Assembly: GCA_031292735.1 (NCBI GenBank)
Contig: JARLGP010000108.1
Coordinates: 1-47,289 of the forward strand
Source: Holophaga sp.
Lineage (GTDB): Bacteria > Acidobacteriota > Holophagae > Holophagales > Holophagaceae
Length of the DNA stretch: 47,289 nt
Direction of reading: 5' to 3'
Shown here: positions 43,007 through 47,289 of the stretch, in pieces
How the letters are laid out: each line of letters starts with the position of its first letter
How positions within the stretch are numbered: position 1 is the first letter of the stretch
Translations under genes and position numbers: made by a program
The notes under the pieces: generated by a model
What the model was told of the DNA's origin: nothing
What the model saw: the letters and a program-made list of their open reading frames with translations, nothing else
Database searches by the model: none

Positions 43007-44493
43007 GCCCCAACGTGCGCATCAACCAACTCGCCACTGGGGTTCCCGGCCTGGATGCGATCCTGGGCGGCGGCCTGCCGGAATTCTCCTTCAACCTCAT
43101 CGCCGGGCCGCCGGGGGCGGGCAAGACCACCCTGGCGCACCAGCTGATGTTCGCGCTGGCCACCCCGGAACGGCGGGCGCTGTTCTTCACCGTGCTGGGC
43201 GAGCCGCCGCTCAAGATGCTGCGCTACCAGCAGCAGTTCTCGTTCTTCGATGCTGGCAGGATCAACGACACCATCCGCTTCGTCAACCTGGCCGAAAGCC
43301 TCGCCTCGGGCCAGCTGGACCGGGTGCTGGCCCACATCGTGAAGGAGGTCGTGGCCTTTTCCCCGGGCCTGGTGTTCGTGGACTCCTTCCGCTCGATCCT
43401 GCCGGAGGCGAGTTCGCGCACCGAGGGCGCCATCAGCCCGCGGCAGTTCTTCCAGCAGTTGGGGATCCAGCTGAGCAGCTGGCAGGCGACCAGTTTCCTG
43501 CTGGGGGAGGACCTCTCCGCCAGCGACCTCCAGCCCATCTGCACCGTGGTCGACGGCCTGTTCCGGCTGCACCAGAGCGTCTACCGCAACTCCATGGTGC
43601 GCAAGATCCAGGTGCTGAAACTGCGCGGCCAGGCCACCAGCCCCGGAATCCACACGTTCCGCATCACCGGCGACGGGATCGAGGTGTTCCCGGCGGCGGT
43701 GGTCCCCGGCGACACCGAGGCCGGCCCGGTCACCGCCGTCGCTCCGCGCCAGGAGACCCGCCTGACCATGGGGGTCGAGGGCCTGGACGAGATGCTGGGC
43801 GGGGGCTTGCCCGCGGGCTATTCGCTGCTGGTGGCCGGGCCTTCCGGCTCGGGCAAGACCATCCTGGCCACCGCCTTCCTTGCCGAAGGAGTCCGCCTGG
43901 GCGAACCGGGCGTGATCGTCGCCTTCGAGCAGACCCCGAGCCAGTCCTGGACCCGCACCATCGACGAACTGGTCCGGAGCGGCAGGATCGGCCTGATCAA
44001 CACCCGCCTGCTGGACCTGTCCATCGACGAGATCGTGCAGCGGCTGATCGATCTCATCCGGAAGATGAAGGCCACCCGGGTGGTGATCGATTCGCTGTCG
44101 GGCTTCGAGCTGGCGGTGGCGCCGACCTTCCGCGAGGATTTCCGGGAATCGCTGTTCCGGATGATCTCCGTGCTGTCGGGCCTGGGGGTCACGGTGCTGA
44201 TGACCTCGGAGCTGGAAGACCGCTACGGCGATCTGCGCTTCAGCCCGAACGGTTCGGCCTTCCTCACCGACGCCATCATCGTCCAGCGCTACGTGGAGCT
44301 GGACAGCCGCCTGGACCGGGTCATGGCGGTGGTCAAGGTGCGCGGCAGCGCGCACAGCAACGATCTCCGGCAGTACGCGATCACCGGGGAAGGGATCATC
44401 ATCGGCACGCCCGTGCTCGAATACGAAGGGCTGCTCAGCGGGCGGCCCAGGCGGAGGCCGGTGCCGCCGGCCGCGCCCGGTTCGTCCTCATGA
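43003..44493 (+). CDS. KaiC-like two-domain RecA-type ATPase
   Basis: A 496-residue protein with two RecA/KaiC domains. Each has VPGLDAILGGGLP / VEGLDEMLGGGLP entry motifs and a Walker A (GPPGAGKTT 35-43; GPSGSGKTI 279-287). Walker B strands are FSPGLVFVDSF and ATRVVIDSLSGFEL. The KaiC catalytic Glu-Glu pair is reduced: the first domain reads FTVLGEPPLKM and the second AFEQTPSQ, one glutamate each. Outside cyanobacteria such proteins join signalling or stress pathways rather than a proven clock. It overlaps both neighbours by ATGA, and the next gene is a histidine kinase, like the SasA/KaiC partnership. No KaiA or KaiB is in the window. Confidence 0.87.
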   Translation: MSPNVRINQLATGVPGLDAILGGGLPEFSFNLIAGPPGAGKTTLAHQLMFALATPERRALFFTVLGEPPLKMLRYQQQFSFFDAGRINDTIRFVNLAESLASGQLDRVLAHIVKEVVAFSPGLVFVDSFRSILPEASSRTEGAISPRQFFQQLGIQLSSWQATSFLLGEDLSASDLQPICTVVDGLFRLHQSVYRNSMVRKIQVLKLRGQATSPGIHTFRITGDGIEVFPAAVVPGDTEAGPVTAVAPRQETRLTMGVEGLDEMLGGGLPAGYSLLVAGPSGSGKTILATAFLAEGVRLGEPGVIVAFEQTPSQSWTRTIDELVRSGRIGLINTRLLDLSIDEIVQRLIDLIRKMKATRVVIDSLSGFELAVAPTFREDFRESLFRMISVLSGLGVTVLMTSELEDRYGDLRFSPNGSAFLTDAIIVQRYVELDSRLDRVMAVVKVRGSAHSNDLRQYAITGEGIIIGTPVLEYEGLLSGRPRRRPVPPAAPGSSS

Positions 44494-45530
44494 CCGGCGA
44501 GGGAGGCGCCGAGGCCGTGCACGACCCGCTCGAGGCCCAGCAGCTGCGGGAAGCCAACGAGGCCCTGGTCCTGGCGACCCTCCATGCCCAGGCCATGGCC
44601 GCGGCCTCCGAGCAGGCCGCGGCCCGGGTGCAGGAAGCCAACGAACACCTGGTGGTCACCACGGTCCACGCCCAGATGATGACCGAGCTCGCCCAGCAGG
44701 CCACGGTGCAGCTGGCCTTCCGCTCCAGGCTGGAAGCCCAGCTGCTGGAGGCCCGGAAGCTGGAGACCCTGGGCGTGCTGGCCGGCGGGGTGGCCCACGA
44801 CTTCAACAACCTCATCACCACCATCATGGGCTACACCGAGATGGGCCGGCTGGCGGTGGAGCGGGGCAGTGAACCCGCACGCTGTTTCGCGGCCATCGAC
44901 CAGGCGGCGAAGAAGGCCGGGGAGCTCACCCGGCAGCTGCTGGCCTACTCCGGCAAGGGCGCGATCCAGACGGCGCCCGTGGACCTGGCCATCGTGGTCA
45001 AGGAGATCGCCCAGCTGCTCTCGGTTTCCATTCCCAGCCAGGTGACCCTCCAGTTCGACTTCGCCGACCGGCTGCCCCTGGTGAAAGGCGATCCCACCCA
45101 GATCTTCCAGATCGTGATGAACCTGATCACCAACGCCTCCGAGGCCTGCGCGGTGGGCAACGGCGGCTGGATCACCCTCCGGACCCGGGCCCGGCAGATC
45201 GATGCCGCCGACCAGGATTCGGCCGGCTGGATCCTGCCCCCGTTGCCGGGCCCCTACGCGACCCTGGAGGTGGCCGATACCGGAGCGGGGATGACCCCCG
45301 AGGTCCTGGGGCGGATCTTCGAACCCTTTTTCACCACCAAGGCGGCCGGGCACGGGCTGGGGCTGGCGGCGGTGGTCGGCATCCTCCGCGGCCACGGCGG
45401 CGGGCTGAAGGTGTTCAGCGAACCCGGCCGCGGCTCCTCGTTCACCCTCTATCTGCCGGCGCCCCCGATCTGGTTTGGGCCAGGCGACGCCGCGGCCCTG
45501 AAGCCGCTTCCCCAAGGCAGCCTCCCATGA
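44490..45530 (+). CDS. Soluble histidine kinase with N-terminal coiled coil
   Basis: A 346-residue sensor kinase without membrane segments. An ~85-residue coiled coil carries two copies of an ANE.LV..T.HAQ helical repeat (residues ~22-45 and 50-72). The HisKA-type box has H103 (GGVAHDFNNLIT), and the ATPase domain has an N box (LITNASEA), G1 (DTGAGM) and G2 (GHGLGLAAV). It lacks an obvious sensory domain, so its input may come through the KaiC-like protein encoded just upstream. Its only nearby response-regulator partner is the REC-GGDEF-EAL protein at 38159-40324. Starts and stops overlap by ATGA at both ends. Confidence 0.9.
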   Translation: MTGEGGAEAVHDPLEAQQLREANEALVLATLHAQAMAAASEQAAARVQEANEHLVVTTVHAQMMTELAQQATVQLAFRSRLEAQLLEARKLETLGVLAGGVAHDFNNLITTIMGYTEMGRLAVERGSEPARCFAAIDQAAKKAGELTRQLLAYSGKGAIQTAPVDLAIVVKEIAQLLSVSIPSQVTLQFDFADRLPLVKGDPTQIFQIVMNLITNASEACAVGNGGWITLRTRARQIDAADQDSAGWILPPLPGPYATLEVADTGAGMTPEVLGRIFEPFFTTKAAGHGLGLAAVVGILRGHGGGLKVFSEPGRGSSFTLYLPAPPIWFGPGDAAALKPLPQGSLP

Positions 45531-46396
45531 CGGGCCTGGGGCCCTCCCGCCGAACGGGCGTCAGGCGGAAACCGGCTCCCCCTGCCGATGTTCCGACCCT
45601 GGCCGAGCGCGAAGCTGCGCTCCTGGTCGGCGAGCAGGCCGCCCTCCTGCGCCGGGCGGCGGAGGATCGGCGGGAACAGGCCGCCGACCGGCGCGAGGAA
45701 TTGGCCGACCGGCGCGAAGCGGACCTGCTGCCCCGGGAAGGGGCGGTCAGGGCCAGCGCCAGCGCCGCGGCCCAGCTGCGCAAGGTGAACGAGCGCCTGG
45801 TGGTGACCACGGTGAACGCCCAGGCCCGCACCGACACCGCCGAGCAGGCCACGGCGGCCATGTCCCAGGTGGCCCAGCACGACTGCCTCACCGGTCTGCC
45901 GAACCGCTCCCTGTTGGCGGACCGGCTGGAGCAGGCGATGGCCTTCGCCCTCCGCCAGGGCCATCGGGTCGCCCTGCTGTTCCTGGACCTGGACCACTTC
46001 AAGCGGGTCAACGATACCCTCGGGCATCCGGTGGGCGACCTGGTGCTGCAGTCCACCGCCGGGCGCCTGCGGGCCTGCGTGCGCCAGACCGACACCGTCT
46101 GCCGCCAGGGCGGCGACGAATTCATGCTCCTGCTGTCCGAAGTGCTGGAGGTGGAGGACGCGGTCCGCATCGCCCGGAAGGTGGTGGCGGCCATGGTTCC
46201 GCGGCTTTGCATCCGCGGCCACCGGATCGCCGTCTCCGTGAGCATCGGCCTCAGCCTCTTCCCCGACGACGGCGCCGATTCCGAGGCCCTGGTCCAGGCC
46301 GCCGACCTGGCCCTTTACCAGGCCAAGCGGGACGGGCGCAACCGGGTCCGGCGCTACACCCGGGACCTGGCCACGCCGCCGGAAACCCGGGGCTGA
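45527..46396 (+). CDS. Diguanylate cyclase with coiled-coil N terminus
   Basis: A 289-residue soluble GGDEF protein. Residues ~45-68 contain three tandem DRRE heptads, and residues ~86-108 repeat the helical ANE/VNE.LVVTTV.AQ motif of the neighbouring kinase. The cyclase domain has DCLTGLPNR, FLDLDHFKRVNDT, an intact GGDEF (195-199) and an RxxD inhibitory site (RQTD, 186-189) five residues before it. It should make c-di-GMP with product inhibition. It is the last gene of the encapsulin-KaiC run, coupled to the kinase by ATGA. Confidence 0.91.
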   Translation: MTGLGPSRRTGVRRKPAPPADVPTLAEREAALLVGEQAALLRRAAEDRREQAADRREELADRREADLLPREGAVRASASAAAQLRKVNERLVVTTVNAQARTDTAEQATAAMSQVAQHDCLTGLPNRSLLADRLEQAMAFALRQGHRVALLFLDLDHFKRVNDTLGHPVGDLVLQSTAGRLRACVRQTDTVCRQGGDEFMLLLSEVLEVEDAVRIARKVVAAMVPRLCIRGHRIAVSVSIGLSLFPDDGADSEALVQAADLALYQAKRDGRNRVRRYTRDLATPPETRG

Positions 46397-46405
46397 GGAC
46401 CAGGG

Positions 46406-47289
46406 CTACTGGACCAGGCGGGTCACCGGGTCAGCGTCCTTCAGCTCCTTCCTGGCCAGTTCACGGAAGAGCCTGACGTCGGCCAGGGACATGACGCTGA
46501 TGTAGGCGAAGCCGCTGAAGAACAGCCACAGGAAGGGCACCGAGGCCCACCTGCGGATGTAGATGGAGACCAGCACGGCGGCGAAATAGTAGAGGGCGAA
46601 GGCCAGTTCCAGGAAGGTCAGCACGCTCTTCGGCACCTTGTAGGCGCAGGCCGTGTGGCTCGCCGGCCCGCGGCCGTGCGCGTCCACGCCCAGCTTGGGG
46701 GTGCGCTTGAACTCGATGTCGTCGGTGAAGAAGCCTTCCAGCACGGCCTGGGTCTGGTTCAGGCAGAGCCCGATCCCCAGGCTCATGAGCGCGGGGATGT
46801 ACTTCATCCGGCTCAGCCAGTGCTTGTTGTTGTGGACCTCCCGCTGGGACAGGCCGAAATACAGGCCGACGCTCACCGCGTTGAGCAGGAAGAACGGGCC
46901 GTCGGTGAGCAGCAGGATGTGTGGGGCGGTGCCCGCCCGGAAGATCATGGCGGGCACCATGATGACGGACAGCACCACCATCAGCAGGTAGTTGCAGTTG
47001 GCGGTCAGGTGGAACCAGCATTCCGCCTTGGTGTGCAGGCTCTCCTTGCTGAGCAGGATGGTCTTCATCATCTTCCGGATGACCTGGGCGTTGCCCTTGG
47101 CCCAGCGGTGCTGCTGGCTCTTGAAGGCGTTCACGTCCACCGGCAGCTCGGCCGGGACCACCAGGTCCTTGAGGTAGACCCCGCGCCAGCCCTTGAGCTG
47201 GGCCCGGTAGCTGAGGTCGGCGTCCTCGGTGATGGTGTCGTGCTGCCAGCCGCCGGCGTCGGCGATGGCGCTCACCCGCCACATGCCGG
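46406..47289 (-). CDS. Membrane glycosyltransferase, GT2 family (cellulose-synthase-like), partial
   Basis: About 292 C-terminal residues are present; the N terminus is beyond the window. The catalytic TED (TITEDADLSYRAQLKGWRG) and QxxRW-type motif (SQQHRWAKGNAQVIRKMM) identify an inverting processive or semi-processive GT2 enzyme. Five or more hydrophobic segments follow. It would build a beta-linked polysaccharide at the inner membrane. It is convergent with the diguanylate cyclase (9-nt gap); c-di-GMP control of such enzymes is common, but no PilZ domain is visible in this portion. Confidence 0.88.
   Translation of the reverse strand, partial: GMWRVSAIADAGGWQHDTITEDADLSYRAQLKGWRGVYLKDLVVPAELPVDVNAFKSQQHRWAKGNAQVIRKMMKTILLSKESLHTKAECWFHLTANCNYLLMVVLSVIMVPAMIFRAGTAPHILLLTDGPFFLLNAVSVGLYFGLSQREVHNNKHWLSRMKYIPALMSLGIGLCLNQTQAVLEGFFTDDIEFKRTPKLGVDAHGRGPASHTACAYKVPKSVLTFLELAFALYYFAAVLVSIYIRRWASVPFLWLFFSGFAYISVMSLADVRLFRELARKELKDADPVTRLVQ

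Noticed and set aside
1..47289. CRISPR arrays, tRNA, rRNA or insertion sequences
   Set aside because: No regularly spaced repeats, cloverleaf, rRNA-like stretch or transposase frame was seen.

Overview
This is a GC-rich, gene-dense bacterial chromosome segment. Third codon positions are strongly G/C, and many neighbouring genes overlap by ATGA. The gene mix fits a free-living, soil- or sediment-type heterotroph: a DnaE2/ImuB mutasome, type I glutamine synthetase without an adenylylation motif, CUT2 sugar uptake, a sigma-54 short-chain acyl-CoA operon, encapsulin, KaiC and c-di-GMP enzymes. Acidobacteriota (Holophagae/Geothrix-like) is my best guess, but it is an inference from gene style; there is no rRNA or other marker here. 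The first ~100 bases are G/C homopolymer runs and look like a poor contig edge.

Layout. 0.1-1.8 kb: start of a DnaE2-like polymerase coupled to an ImuB-like protein (minus). 2.2-2.7 kb: two small unknown proteins. 2.6-8.3 kb (minus): a DUF1444-like protein, glnA, a RES/Xre toxin-antitoxin pair and ABC-F ATPase Uup. 8.4-9.9 kb: a secreted purple-acid-phosphatase-like enzyme. 9.9-22.2 kb: a carbohydrate island. xylB-xylA run leftward; a ROK repressor, a CUT2 ABC importer, an old-yellow-enzyme-like reductase, a 2[4Fe-4S] ferredoxin, a Gfo/Idh/MocA dehydrogenase and a TIM-barrel sugar isomerase run rightward. 22.2-25.1 kb: unknown proteins and a B12-binding radical SAM enzyme.

25.2-30.5 kb: a PAS/AAA+/Fis sigma-54 activator, two perfect GTCTCC-N4-GGAGAC palindromes, a near-consensus -24/-12 promoter, and a CoA-transferase, acetoacetyl-CoA reductase and thiolase operon. 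The activator has Asn in place of the Walker A lysine. 30.6-33.3 kb: dienelactone hydrolase, a radical SAM maturase, a decayed MFS gene and a small helical protein. 33.3-34.8 kb (minus): metK with its terminator, a coupled 40-codon leader ORF, a SAM-clan riboswitch and a clear sigma-70 promoter. 34.8-40.3 kb: LysR regulator divergent from a DHA2 exporter, a cytidylate-kinase-like protein and a REC-PAS-GGDEF-EAL protein.

40.6-46.4 kb is the most unusual part. Seven codirectional genes, almost all joined by ATGA overlaps, encode an encapsulated ferritin with its cargo peptide, a family 1 encapsulin shell, an alpha/beta hydrolase, a small helical protein, a two-domain KaiC-like ATPase, a histidine kinase and a diguanylate cyclase. 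This layout suggests that an iron-storage nanocompartment and a KaiC/two-component/c-di-GMP signalling module are made together. A partial membrane glycosyltransferase (minus) closes the window.
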